In this document: piece by piece, positions 9,299-17,697 of the stretch
How positions within the stretch are numbered: position 1 is the stretch's first letter
Layout: every line of letters begins with the position of its first letter
NCBI RefSeq assembly: GCF_022557175.1
Contig: NZ_CP092915.1
Span: 3,534,001-3,598,000, forward strand
Length of the DNA stretch: 64,000 bases
Source of the DNA: Mycolicibacterium sp. YH-1
GTDB lineage: Bacteria > Actinomycetota > Actinomycetes > Mycobacteriales > Mycobacteriaceae
Direction of reading: 5' to 3'
The notes under the pieces: model-generated
Seen by the model: only the letters and a program-made list of their open reading frames with translations
What the model was told of the DNA's origin: nothing
The model's database searches: none
Program-made: the position numbers and the translations under genes

Positions 9299-11964
9299 GC
9301 CTTGCCTCCGTGTGCGGTGATCGCGAGGACACCGTGCTCGGTGAAGTCGGGATCGTTGTCGCAGCGCGCGATCTCGGATGGTCCGAGTTCGATCACCGCG
9401 CGGTCCAGTTCCCCGTTGTCGGGCTGACCGAGGCGCCGAAAGCGGGTGACAGTCACGGTGTCGACGCCGGGTACCGAGACGACCGCGGCATAGATCGCCG
9501 AGAGGCGCACGGGGGCACCGAAGACTGTCCGGCTCTGATGGAAGAACCCCGGTTGACCGTCGACGGTGCAGCCGCTTCCCATCCGCCTGCGGACGTCGGC
9601 GACAACGTCGGCGCGAAACTGACCCGGCAGCACGCACAGATCGATTGCGATGTCGAGTGGAACGAACTCGGGTGCACGCAGCTCGATGTCGTAATCGGTG
9701 AGTCGGAAGCGGTTCAGCTGTGTACGCACCTCGAGTTGGAGCGCCGGGCTGAGCGCGCTACGTCCGTCGCTGAGGTCGACCAGATCCTCCGAGCTTGCCG
9801 GATCGACGCTGGCGAAGACGGTCAACCAACTGCCGGTCCAGCGAAAGCGCGCCACGGCGCTCTGCACTGACGGCAGGCGCAACAGCGCATCCGCGTAATC
9901 GGTTTCGGTGACGGCCCTGCGCTGGTCGACGGCGAAGGCCACCGGCGCCGCGTGGCGAGCGTGCTCCACCGCCTCGGGATCGACACCGGCGGTGGCGGGC
10001 AGGGGGTTGCGGACGGCGGTGATCGTCGGCAGGGCGCCGCCGGAAGGCTGCACGCTGTAGTGCACGAGGGTGTCGCTGCCGACGAGTCCACCAAGTCCGT
10101 TTCCGATCCGGTACACGGCCTTGTAGCTCGCCGGATTGGCGGGGTCGGGGCTCGTCGCCGACGCGCCATAGGTGCCGTCGCCGAAGCGCACGATCGCGCC
10201 GGCATCGCTGCGCCCGCCGCTGCGGGTGGCGTCGGTGTCCCCGGCGACCGATCCGCTGGGCTCGGCGACCAGTGCGAGGTCGAACGGCGTTGAGTCGAGC
10301 AGATCGGGGACGGCGACGTAGACGTCGGTACCGGCGGAGGTCTTGACGACGACGTTCACAGCGGGCACCGCGTCGTGCGCAGTGCCGGACAGGTCGGTGC
10401 GTTCGGTGGTGGGAAGTCCGCTCGCGTCGGTCGCGGTGTCTGCCGCCGGCATCGCCTGGGTCAGGGGCCCCCGGGGCAGTCGGACCGTCACCGGGATGCG
10501 ATCGGGCACGATCGGCGTGACGTCCTCGCGCACGGTCCGGCCGTGGTCGGCGAGTGCGATGTTGCCGCGTCCCACGGTGATCGACCGCAGCCGGCGGCCG
10601 TCCTCGGTGCGCGTGCTCAGGCACAGGGGGAACGGCAGCGCGTCCTGGCGTCGCCACCGCACACGAAGCAGGGGCAGCACCGGTCCGGCGGTCCACCGCT
10701 TCAGCTCCCATTGTGCGACACCGGAAACCGGGTCAAACGTCTCGTCAAGCGACTTGGAGTAGAGCTCGTCGGTCGTGGGTTGCGGCGGGCCCTCGATGCA
10801 CACCAACGTCCGCTTCGTCGAGTCGGCATCGACGGGCAGGCCGAGCCCGTCGCTGCCCCGGGCGTGCTCGAACACGACGAAGTCGCCATCGGCCAGGACC
10901 GGCGTACGGGCGACGCCGCCCGCACCGACGCGGTCAACGCTGTAGAGGTATGCCTCGGTGGTGCCGCCGGCGAGCACGCACTCGTCGTTGCCCCAGGTGT
11001 GGATCTGGATCTCGTTGTTGCGTGGCGAGCACTTGACCGGGTGGCTGGTCTCGAACACGATGACGTCGCTCAGAGCCGGGGTGCGCTCGAATGTGTCGGC
11101 GGCGGTCGGATCGGTCCACTTTGAGTCGATGAGCGGGCCGGGTGGCGGCGTGCCAGGCGTCAGCGGAGCACCGACCCGGGTGAGCACCGGGGTCCGCATC
11201 GGCACGACTCCGGTGCTGTTGACGGTGAACGCGATTGGCGCCCAGGCATTGCGACCCTCATGCAACTGGTAGTCGACGAGTCGCGCATGGCGACGGATGG
11301 AGCGACGTTGTCGTGCGGTGTCGAGATAGGCCTCGGTCGCGATGGCGTCCTGGAAGTACGCGAGTCGGTCACCCTCGTAGGCGAGTGCCTCGACGAGCGT
11401 GTAAGCCAGGTCGGCGACGTTGCCGTCGGTGAACGAGGGGTGGCGGGTGGCGGCGACGTCAAGCAGCATTCGACGCAGACTGGTGAAGTCCTTGGCCAGA
11501 TAGTCGATCAGCGGTTCGTCGAGAAGTTCAGGGGGGCAGTCGTCGTCGGTGCGGCAGTCGACCTCCGTCGGGCACGGCGCGACGAATGAGACCAGCACCT
11601 GGGACAGCGGGGGATCGAGATCGGGGTGGGCGAGGGTGAGCACGTAGGGTGAGTGGTCGCCGGCCTTGTCGGTGACGAGCCGGATGCGATCGGGCGCCAG
11701 CCGGGTCGCGGTGAGGACATGGATGCCGGTGACCCGGACGCCGCCGGTGAACACCGCGAGACTGGGCGTTGCGGGAAGGCCGTACGCCGTGACCGGCACT
11801 GGACGCAGGAACGTGATGGTGACGATCCGGTGGTCGCCGGGATCGATCTCGACGTACTCGATGCCGTTGCGAGTGGGGTTGGGGTGCGCCAGTAGGTCGC
11901 TGCGCCGCTGCTGCAGGTCCGCACAGTCGAGGTCGCCGGCGATGAGGGTGTTGATGGTGCCCAT
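9295..11964 (-). CDS. putative baseplate assembly protein, gpJ family (first copy)
   Basis: 889 residues, ATG at 11964 directly after the gp25 stop. The gpJ/gp47 signature is visible in the second half: YKAVYRIGNGLGGLVGSDTL, then VRNPLPATAGVDPEAVEHAR, and a late AIYAAVVSVPGVDTVTVTRF segment. The N-terminal part resembles the IDPGDHRIVTITFLRPVP stretch of eCIS gpJ proteins, plus LADLAYTLVEALAYEGDRLAYFQDAI, the wedge-helix region. Together with its shorter paralogue it corresponds to Afp11-like wedge components. Two consecutive gpJ-family genes between gp25 and the tail protein are typical of eCIS clusters and rule out a simple P2-type prophage arrangement. Confidence 0.9.
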   Translation of the reverse strand: MGTINTLIAGDLDCADLQQRRSDLLAHPNPTRNGIEYVEIDPGDHRIVTITFLRPVPVTAYGLPATPSLAVFTGGVRVTGIHVLTATRLAPDRIRLVTDKAGDHSPYVLTLAHPDLDPPLSQVLVSFVAPCPTEVDCRTDDDCPPELLDEPLIDYLAKDFTSLRRMLLDVAATRHPSFTDGNVADLAYTLVEALAYEGDRLAYFQDAIATEAYLDTARQRRSIRRHARLVDYQLHEGRNAWAPIAFTVNSTGVVPMRTPVLTRVGAPLTPGTPPPGPLIDSKWTDPTAADTFERTPALSDVIVFETSHPVKCSPRNNEIQIHTWGNDECVLAGGTTEAYLYSVDRVGAGGVARTPVLADGDFVVFEHARGSDGLGLPVDADSTKRTLVCIEGPPQPTTDELYSKSLDETFDPVSGVAQWELKRWTAGPVLPLLRVRWRRQDALPFPLCLSTRTEDGRRLRSITVGRGNIALADHGRTVREDVTPIVPDRIPVTVRLPRGPLTQAMPAADTATDASGLPTTERTDLSGTAHDAVPAVNVVVKTSAGTDVYVAVPDLLDSTPFDLALVAEPSGSVAGDTDATRSGGRSDAGAIVRFGDGTYGASATSPDPANPASYKAVYRIGNGLGGLVGSDTLVHYSVQPSGGALPTITAVRNPLPATAGVDPEAVEHARHAAPVAFAVDQRRAVTETDYADALLRLPSVQSAVARFRWTGSWLTVFASVDPASSEDLVDLSDGRSALSPALQLEVRTQLNRFRLTDYDIELRAPEFVPLDIAIDLCVLPGQFRADVVADVRRRMGSGCTVDGQPGFFHQSRTVFGAPVRLSAIYAAVVSVPGVDTVTVTRFRRLGQPDNGELDRAVIELGPSEIARCDNDPDFTEHGVLAITAHGGKA

Positions 11965-12414
11965 TCAGCCCACCTGCCCGTAGCGGCCGCGGAACGTCTC
12001 CCGGCGCTGGCCGCCGTCGCTGCGGCGTTGATAGACGATGGTGACGCGCAGTTCGGCGTCGACAGCTTCGACGGCGACGTCGATGACGATGATCTCCAGC
12101 TCCAGCCACTTCTGCAGCGCACCCTGCACCAGTGCGTTGGTGGCGCTGGCGAGCACCTCGTGGTTGGGCAGAAACACCATGGTCTTTAGGGCGCAACCGA
12201 AGTCGGGACGATTCGGCCGCTCGAACGGCTCGGTGAAGAGCACCGCGCGGATGAGGTCGCGGACGTGTTCGTCGGCGGTGGCGAGGGTGGTCCTGCCGCT
12301 TCCGTCGATCCGCATCGGCTCGTCGAGGTAGCGCGCCGCGGGCGGAACCGTCAGGTCGGCCCGTGGCCCACCCGCGAAGGCGCCGGTGACGATCGTGACA
12401 CCGGGGTCGGTCAT
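11965..12414 (-). CDS. GPW/gp25 family baseplate protein
   Basis: 149 residues from the ATG at 12414, whose ATGA overlaps the upstream stop; a longer frame (to 12612) would overlap the previous gene by 200 bp and is rejected. The gp25 core is clear: YLDEPMRIDGSGRTTLATAD, HVRDLIRAVLFTEPFERPNR and PDFGCALKTMVFLPN. T4 gp25 homologues form the wedge-core protein that nucleates sheath assembly at the baseplate. The family usually has 100-150 residues, so this is complete. It sits before the two gpJ genes, the standard order for contractile tails and eCIS. Confidence 0.93.
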   Translation of the reverse strand: MTDPGVTIVTGAFAGGPRADLTVPPAARYLDEPMRIDGSGRTTLATADEHVRDLIRAVLFTEPFERPNRPDFGCALKTMVFLPNHEVLASATNALVQGALQKWLELEIIVIDVAVEAVDAELRVTIVYQRRSDGGQRRETFRGRYGQVG

Positions 12415-12710
12415 GTCGTCACGTCGATCTCGATGTGGGTGTTGGGGGGCAGCGGCACGTCGGCCGTCACCCGCAGGGCAGCGGCGTTGGCGCGCAGGTG
12501 TTCCGTCACGCCCTGGGCGATGGCGACGAAGAGACGGCGGCGGTCGCGGTCGCTTTGGGTATTCGTGGAACGGTCGAACTTGTCCGCGTCTTTGCCTGGT
12601 AGCGATTTCCAAAAGGCGTCTTCGATCGCGGCTGCCATGGACGCGACGAACTCGTTGGGTGTCGACTGGTCGGAGGGTGAGCCGAGAGCGCCCGGCTTGA
12701 GCGACGCCAT
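12411..12710 (-). CDS. small conserved eCIS-associated protein
   Basis: 99 residues, unrecognised family. Two halves are visible: an amphipathic helix (STPNEFVASMAAAIEDAFWK) and a C-terminal beta part (VTADVPLPPNTHIEIDVTT). No signal peptide or membrane segment. ATG at 12710 is two bases from the spike gene's stop, and its own end overlaps the gp25 start. Proteins of this size are regularly found between spike and gp25 in eCIS operons, so a structural or assembly role is likely (inference). Confidence 0.7.
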   Translation of the reverse strand: MASLKPGALGSPSDQSTPNEFVASMAAAIEDAFWKSLPGKDADKFDRSTNTQSDRDRRRLFVAIAQGVTEHLRANAAALRVTADVPLPPNTHIEIDVTT

Positions 12711-12711
12711 T

Positions 12712-13419
12712 TCACTGCACCAGGTTCTGTAACGAGATCAGGGCTGGTGTGGGCGGTGCGGCAGGGGGCGCCGGCGGCGCCGGCGTCACCGGGAGGAGGC
12801 CGAGCGCCAACTCTCCCGGGTGCACATGAGAGTTGAACGTGGTGACCAGTTGCGCCAAGTAGGCCATGAGTTGGTCGCCGAACACCGCGGGATGGGTGGC
12901 GCCGCCACCGTGCTTGATCAGGGGTGCGTCGAGGACGACCTGCGCGAGCGCCTTGATCTCGATCGTGCCCTCCAGCACCTTGATCGACATGATGTTCACG
13001 CCGGCGATGTCGGAGAGCACGATCGACTGTCCGGTGTCGTCGAGCGCGGCGTGCAGTCCGGTCTCGGTGCGCAGCACCTTGGTGAACGGATTCGGTAGTG
13101 CGGCACCGGGTCCCGGCGGCGTCTCACCGGTCGCCCACCAGCAGCCCACCCACACCGGACGGGAGACGTCACCGGCCTCGAACTCGATCCACACCCCGGC
13201 GCCCAGCGGCGGGATCGCGTAGAAGCCCGAGGTGGTGCCGCCGTAAGGTGTGCACGGCTCGGCCCATGTGGTGTGTTCGGTGCCCAGCACCTCGGGGACC
13301 AAGGCCTGGACCCGTCCTCGCTTGGTCGGGTCCTGGTTGTCGGTGACCAGGCCGCGGTACTTGCCGTAGAACTTGTCGAGTTGACGGTCGAGCAGTTGTT
13401 GCACTTGTTGGTCGGTCAT
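12712..13419 (-). CDS. gpV/VgrG-like baseplate spike protein
   Basis: 235 residues. Start placed at the ATG at 13419, four bases after GAGGAG; a GTG at 13422 is too close to that site. The N-terminal OB-fold of gpV/gp5 spikes is seen (YRGLVTDNQDPTKRGRVQAL, GFYAIPPLGAGVWIEFEAGD, RPVWVGCWW). A beta-repeat region follows (GQSIVLSDIAGVNIMSIKVL, IEIKALAQVVLDAPLIKHGG) forming the trimeric spike shaft. The tail is Pro-rich (PAPPAPPAAPPTP). It corresponds to Afp8. There is no PAAR tip gene visible in the operon. Confidence 0.9.
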   Translation of the reverse strand: MTDQQVQQLLDRQLDKFYGKYRGLVTDNQDPTKRGRVQALVPEVLGTEHTTWAEPCTPYGGTTSGFYAIPPLGAGVWIEFEAGDVSRPVWVGCWWATGETPPGPGAALPNPFTKVLRTETGLHAALDDTGQSIVLSDIAGVNIMSIKVLEGTIEIKALAQVVLDAPLIKHGGGATHPAVFGDQLMAYLAQLVTTFNSHVHPGELALGLLPVTPAPPAPPAAPPTPALISLQNLVQ

Positions 13420-13447
13420 CACGCTCCTCGTCTGGTCGATGTCGCGA

Positions 13448-14572
13448 CTACACCGCGACGAACTCGGTTCCGGTCATTGTCACCGCGTTTCGGCGGGCGG
13501 TGAACCGCTGCTCGAAGTGACCGTCTACCACCGATATTCGGCATCTGGTCGTCTGGTAGAGCCCGTTGAACAGGCGACCGATGCCGCGCACCGCGATCAA
13601 CGCGCCGGGTCGCAGGACACCCACAGACTCGTCGGTGGTGCCCTCCACGGTGAGCGCAAAGCTGGCGCGGTCGACGGTTGCCTGTGCCGACGGCTGCAAC
13701 TCCGCGGCGGTGGTCCCGCCGGTCTCGGCGAGGCGAATCATGGGCATGGACCCGGCGACACCCGCGCCCGCCACGGCCCGCAGCGTCGCGGGCTCGATAC
13801 CCATCGGCACGAGCTTCGACACCGGCGCGACACCGACACCCGGCGCCTTGGTCGCGGTGTCGAGACCGAGTGCCATCGCCAGCGTGGGCCGCGCCATGTC
13901 GTAGCGGACCTCAAGGTCGCGCACGTTGGTCAGTGATCCCATGTTCACGTTGATCACCGCCGACGCCACACCGGCGGTCGTCGGCGGACCGAAGTAGCCG
14001 GTGTCCAGGCCGGTTATCGGTTCGGGTTGCACGTAGCAGTCGAAGCCGTTGCGCCGGGCCAGACGGCGCAGGAAGCGAATGTCGGTGCCGCGCTGCACCG
14101 TCGATCCCATCGGCTCCACGACCCGCGGTGGTGTCATCGTCACCTTCGGCACCACCGCGTACTGGCCGAACAGCGCCGCGGCGATCGCTCCGTCAGGCAG
14201 ACCGGTCCACGCCTTGGCCTTCTCCTCGAGGTTCATCACAGCGGTGATATCGATACCGCGAATCTCCAGCACACTCTTCCCACCCTCGGCGAAGCGTGCC
14301 CGCTGCGCGGTGGCGAAGCCGTTGAGCACCGCCAGAGGCAGTGGCACGCCGCCGGTGCCGATGCGGATCCCGATCGGCATCATCGGCTTGAACGGGTCGA
14401 TCAGCAACGTGCTCCAGTCGCCGCCCTCGGTGGGTGCGAGCCCGAACGTCAACGAGAACGCGCCTGCGACGTCGAGCGCCGTTTCGACCACGACCTCCTG
14501 CAGCGCATCGATCATCACCCCGGGAGCGGGCATCTTGCCCAGGGAGAGCATCGTCGACACGCCGCCGGTCAT
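13448..14572 (-). CDS. late control gpD-like baseplate hub protein
   Basis: 374 residues from the ATG at 14572 (ATGA overlap with the upstream LysM/gpX gene); the frame extends to 14980 but only antisense to that gene. The gpD/gp27 hub family is supported by VVETALDVAGAFSLTFGLAP, LEIRGIDITAVMNLEEKAKA, TDIRFLRRLARRNGFDCYVQ and FFNGLYQTTR-like ending (RLFNGLYQTTRCRISVVDGH). The hub trimer sits under the tube and holds the spike. Position between LysM/gpX and the gpV spike is canonical for P2-like tails and eCIS. Confidence 0.88.
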   Translation of the reverse strand: MTGGVSTMLSLGKMPAPGVMIDALQEVVVETALDVAGAFSLTFGLAPTEGGDWSTLLIDPFKPMMPIGIRIGTGGVPLPLAVLNGFATAQRARFAEGGKSVLEIRGIDITAVMNLEEKAKAWTGLPDGAIAAALFGQYAVVPKVTMTPPRVVEPMGSTVQRGTDIRFLRRLARRNGFDCYVQPEPITGLDTGYFGPPTTAGVASAVINVNMGSLTNVRDLEVRYDMARPTLAMALGLDTATKAPGVGVAPVSKLVPMGIEPATLRAVAGAGVAGSMPMIRLAETGGTTAAELQPSAQATVDRASFALTVEGTTDESVGVLRPGALIAVRGIGRLFNGLYQTTRCRISVVDGHFEQRFTARRNAVTMTGTEFVAV

Positions 14573-14874
14573 CGTCGCCCCTGCCTGCCGTCGAGGGGAA
14601 TGAAGAGCCGCCGTCCCACGGTCGCGGTGAGCTCGTCGGGGTGCACGACGCCATTGGCATCGGCGAGCTGCCAGTACAGGGTGGGTTCGCCGAGGTACTG
14701 CCAGGCGATGCGGTCCTGGCGTTCGTCGCCGCCGACGACGTGCACCACGTCCTCGGCGCGCGGCGTCACCGCCGGTGGCACCTCGCGGGCCGACACATAG
14801 GCGCGCTCCCGGCCCTGGCTGTCGACGATGACGGCAACCGGCAGACCGGCGTACCGCGATGTCTGGTCGAACAT
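14569..14874 (-). CDS. LysM / tail protein X-like eCIS protein
   Basis: 101 residues. The C-terminal half has the LysM/gpX pattern: GGDERQDRIAWQYLGEPTLY, WQLADANG and VGRRLFIPL. In Afp/PVC-type particles a small LysM-domain protein joins the hub to the inner tube region. The N-terminal half (SRYAGLPVAVIVDSQGRERA) is beta-rich. Start at the ATG at 14874 is preceded by AAGGAG. It is coupled to the hub gene through ATGA. Confidence 0.85.
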   Translation of the reverse strand: MFDQTSRYAGLPVAVIVDSQGRERAYVSAREVPPAVTPRAEDVVHVVGGDERQDRIAWQYLGEPTLYWQLADANGVVHPDELTATVGRRLFIPLDGRQGRR

Positions 14875-14906
14875 GCGATGGTCTCCTTATCGGGTCGTCG
14901 GGCCGC

Positions 14907-15539
14907 TCAGAACGGCAACAGTGCGGTGATGTCGGCGGCGCTCTGCACCGTCCCGATGCGTGAAAGACCTTCCTTGGCAACCTGAGTGACGGTGGCCAGA
15001 GTGGCGAACGGCTCGTCCATCTCCTCGGACTTGAGTACCGTCAGCCCGACCTCGACCTTCGCGTTGATCGGATTCAGCCGGTTATCGAACTGCTGCTCGG
15101 TCACCGTCACCGAGGTCACCCGGACAGGCAGCAGCCGCGTGGTTCCCCACACGAACAACACGGTCGGGGTGATGACGGAAACCTGCATGGCGATGCCGGC
15201 CAGCGCGAGACCCTTGTTGAGCAGAAGGACCGACGACGCCGGATACATCAACAACTCCAGTTTCGCGATCGCCGGGTGCAGGCCGACTGCGGTGGTGACC
15301 GCATCCGCCTTCTCCAGGAGGTCGGCCGCGTCGAGGTCGATCGACACCGTCAGACTCTCCGTCGGCGGGCCGCTCTGGGCGGTCTGCCTTCCGCCGCCCT
15401 TCTCACCTGCGGTCTGGTTGTCCCTCGGAGGCACGAACCTTCGCTGCAGCGACTCGGTGTTGAACTGGAAGACGATGATGTCCGTCGGTACCGGGATTCG
15501 AGTCTGGAAGACGACGAACGCGCCCTTCATCAGCGTCAT
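14907..15539 (-). CDS. contractile injection system tube/cap adaptor (CIS_tube family)
   Basis: 210 residues. The opening FVVFQTRIPVPTDIIVFQFN and SLQRRFVPP are the hallmark of the eCIS 'CIS tube protein' N-terminal family (Afp7-like), which has the consensus FQFNPETLSR. Two further conserved stretches are LTVSIDLDAADLLEKADAVT and RLLPVRVTSVTVTEQQFDNR with LNPINAKVEVGLTVL. Afp7-like proteins act near the baseplate as an initiator between hub and inner tube. The ATG at 15539 overlaps the upstream gene by ATGA. Complete for the family (about 200-230 residues). Confidence 0.88.
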   Translation of the reverse strand: MTLMKGAFVVFQTRIPVPTDIIVFQFNTESLQRRFVPPRDNQTAGEKGGGRQTAQSGPPTESLTVSIDLDAADLLEKADAVTTAVGLHPAIAKLELLMYPASSVLLLNKGLALAGIAMQVSVITPTVLFVWGTTRLLPVRVTSVTVTEQQFDNRLNPINAKVEVGLTVLKSEEMDEPFATLATVTQVAKEGLSRIGTVQSAADITALLPF

Positions 15540-15778
15540 GACTCGGCCCCCAGCACTATGCCCGCCAGGACGGCGGCGATGTCCTCCGGCGAGACGCTCG
15601 CCGAATCGACGTACACGCGGTGCGTGTCGCGACTCGGTTCGAGTTGAGGGTTTCCCTCGGATGCGGCGAGCAGTCGCGTGAGTTCGACTGCTACCGCGGA
15701 CGCGAATGCGTCGCCGTCACCTTGATTCGGCAGCGCGAGGTTGTCGATGACGATGCGGACATCGTGCGGCGCGCTCAT
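15536..15778 (-). CDS. small eCIS-associated protein
   Basis: 80 residues from the ATG at 15778, which overlaps the ATPase stop. Begins with an IVIDNLALPNQGDGDAFASA strand-turn-helix pattern, then VELTRLLAASEG and a C-terminal helix (SPEDIAAVLAGIVLGAES). This resembles the short 'I.I..L.L' proteins found beside the AAA+ ATPase in many eCIS loci, but I cannot name a family. Unknown function. A longer frame upstream (to 16951) is antisense-type noise across the ATPase gene. Confidence 0.65.
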   Translation of the reverse strand: MSAPHDVRIVIDNLALPNQGDGDAFASAVAVELTRLLAASEGNPQLEPSRDTHRVYVDSASVSPEDIAAVLAGIVLGAES

Positions 15779-17697
15779 CCTGCCCTCCGCGGATCGGTGT
15801 TCGAAACCTGTTGCGTGGCCCAACCGTTCAACTCTGCCGCGCCGAAGGTGCGATGCAGCTTGGCGTACTCCGACTGCGCCGCGCCGAGGATGTTGTCCAT
15901 CGTGATCGAGGTACCCGCGTCGGCGGCCAGCACCGCGGCACCGAGTGCGATGTTGGCGATGCTGCCACCGCTCACCGACAGCCGGGCGAGTGCGTCGATG
16001 TCGAGGTTGGCCGTCGGCGACTCGGCCGGGAACGCGTGCGACCACATCTGTTCCCTGGCAGCGACGTCCGGGAACGGGAAGGCGATGGACGTGCGGAGGC
16101 GACGCGTGAATGCGGGATCGAGGTTGTCGGGCAGATTGGTTGTCAGGATGGCCAGGCCGCGGTAGCTCTCCAGGCGTTGCAGCAGATATGCGACCTCGAT
16201 ATTGGCGAACCGGTCGTTGGCGTTCTTGACCTCTGAGCGCTTTCCGAAGATGGCGTCGGCCTCGTCGAAGACGAGAATCGCGGCGCCCGCATCTGCGGCA
16301 TCGAAAATGCGGGCTAGATTCTTCTCGGTCTCGCCGATGTACTTCGACACAGTCTGCGCGAGGTCGACGCGATACAGATCGAGGTCGAGCTCTCCTGCGA
16401 CGACCCGCGCGGCCAGTGTCTTGCCGACTCCGCTGGGGCCGTGGAACATCGCGGTGACGCCGGGTCCACAGGCGCCGCTGCGCGCGAATCCCCACTCGTC
16501 CTGCACGAGATGGGCGTGCCGCACGTGTGCGATGAGTTCGCGCAGCATCACCTTCTGCGCCTTGGGCAGGATGAGGCTGTCCCACTCGGCCGTGGTCGAG
16601 ACGCGGGTCGCGAGCTCGTCGAGATCGGGCCGCGCCTGGCGGCGCGCCGCACGCCACAGGATCCGCGTCGGCTCGGCGTCGTTGTCGTTCCAGGTGCTGC
16701 GAACCTCGGCGGCCGCGGTCTGAATCTGTGCCTCGCCGAGGATGAATCGGTGAGCTACCACCTCGGTGGCCCCGTTGCACTGCGCGGCGAGCGCGCTGCC
16801 GAGTTCGCGCCGCCACACCTCGGTGCGCTCGGCGACGGTCTCGGTGGGGAGTTCGACGTGCACGATCACCCGACCCGGCAGGTCGACGACCGCCGGGAGA
16901 CTGCGCGCGGCGATGAGCAACGGCACCTGGCAGCGTCGCGCGATGTTCCACGCCGCCCCCTCGGCCGCGATATCGGTCACCGACAGGATCGCCGCGATCG
17001 GACCGAGCGCGGACTCGCGTTCGAGGAGCGCGGCAACCTCAGCCTGCTCGCGAGGCCCGGTCGGCAGGCTGGCCGCACGGAACGCCAGGACCTGAAATCC
17101 CGCCTGCCGCGCCGCATCCACCGCAATCGCGGTCGCGTCGGCACCGCTGATCAGCACTACGGGCACCGAGCCCTCACCGTCCCACCCGCGCCACACGTCG
17201 AGCACCCGCACGACGGCGGCCAGGCGACGCGGTGACTCCGCCGTCGCGTCGACCGGGTTCACGGGGTCGGCGAGCGCGTCGAGCACAGGATCGAGCGTGT
17301 ACACGCCGAGGATGCCGAGCAGCGTCCGCTCGTCAATGCGGGCCCAGCCGTCGAGGATGCGTTCGGAGGTCAGCTCGACGAGGTGCCACCGGCGCAGCGG
17401 CGCGGTCGGTGCCAGCGCGCTCCACTGGGCGTCGGGTATCCGGTCCGCGAGTTGGGCGAGTGTCGCCGCACCGTGGCAGCAGCCGTCGAGGCCGAGTTCC
17501 GGCGCGATCGATGCATCGATGGCCAGCCCGGCTAGAAGCAGAAGTAGGTCGCAGTCCGCCGCGGAGAGCGCGCACGTGTTGGTCAGCCGATCGAGGGCGG
17601 ACTCGGGCATGGCGGGCACCGGGGCCGATTCCCGCCCGAGAAGCCGGGAGAGGAGTTCGCCCACCCGATCCCGGACGTACGCACCGTCGGCGTTCAT
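15775..17697 (-). CDS. eCIS AAA+ ATPase
   Basis: 640 residues from the ATG at 17697 (shares bases with the upstream stop). The N-terminal half is the degenerate first domain usual in eCIS ATPases (Afp15-like). The C-terminal half is a classic AAA+ module: Walker A GPSGVGKT at about 419-426, VDLAQTVSKYIGETEKNLAR (AAA second-region loop), Walker B LVFDEADAIFG near 475, sensor-1 LAILTTNLPDNLDPAF and arginine finger RRLRTSIAFPFPD. This ATPase is a core marker that separates eCIS from prophage tails; its proposed role is particle assembly rather than sheath recycling as by ClpV. All catalytic residues are present. Confidence 0.92.
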   Translation of the reverse strand: MNADGAYVRDRVGELLSRLLGRESAPVPAMPESALDRLTNTCALSAADCDLLLLLAGLAIDASIAPELGLDGCCHGAATLAQLADRIPDAQWSALAPTAPLRRWHLVELTSERILDGWARIDERTLLGILGVYTLDPVLDALADPVNPVDATAESPRRLAAVVRVLDVWRGWDGEGSVPVVLISGADATAIAVDAARQAGFQVLAFRAASLPTGPREQAEVAALLERESALGPIAAILSVTDIAAEGAAWNIARRCQVPLLIAARSLPAVVDLPGRVIVHVELPTETVAERTEVWRRELGSALAAQCNGATEVVAHRFILGEAQIQTAAAEVRSTWNDNDAEPTRILWRAARRQARPDLDELATRVSTTAEWDSLILPKAQKVMLRELIAHVRHAHLVQDEWGFARSGACGPGVTAMFHGPSGVGKTLAARVVAGELDLDLYRVDLAQTVSKYIGETEKNLARIFDAADAGAAILVFDEADAIFGKRSEVKNANDRFANIEVAYLLQRLESYRGLAILTTNLPDNLDPAFTRRLRTSIAFPFPDVAAREQMWSHAFPAESPTANLDIDALARLSVSGGSIANIALGAAVLAADAGTSITMDNILGAAQSEYAKLHRTFGAAELNGWATQQVSNTDPRRAG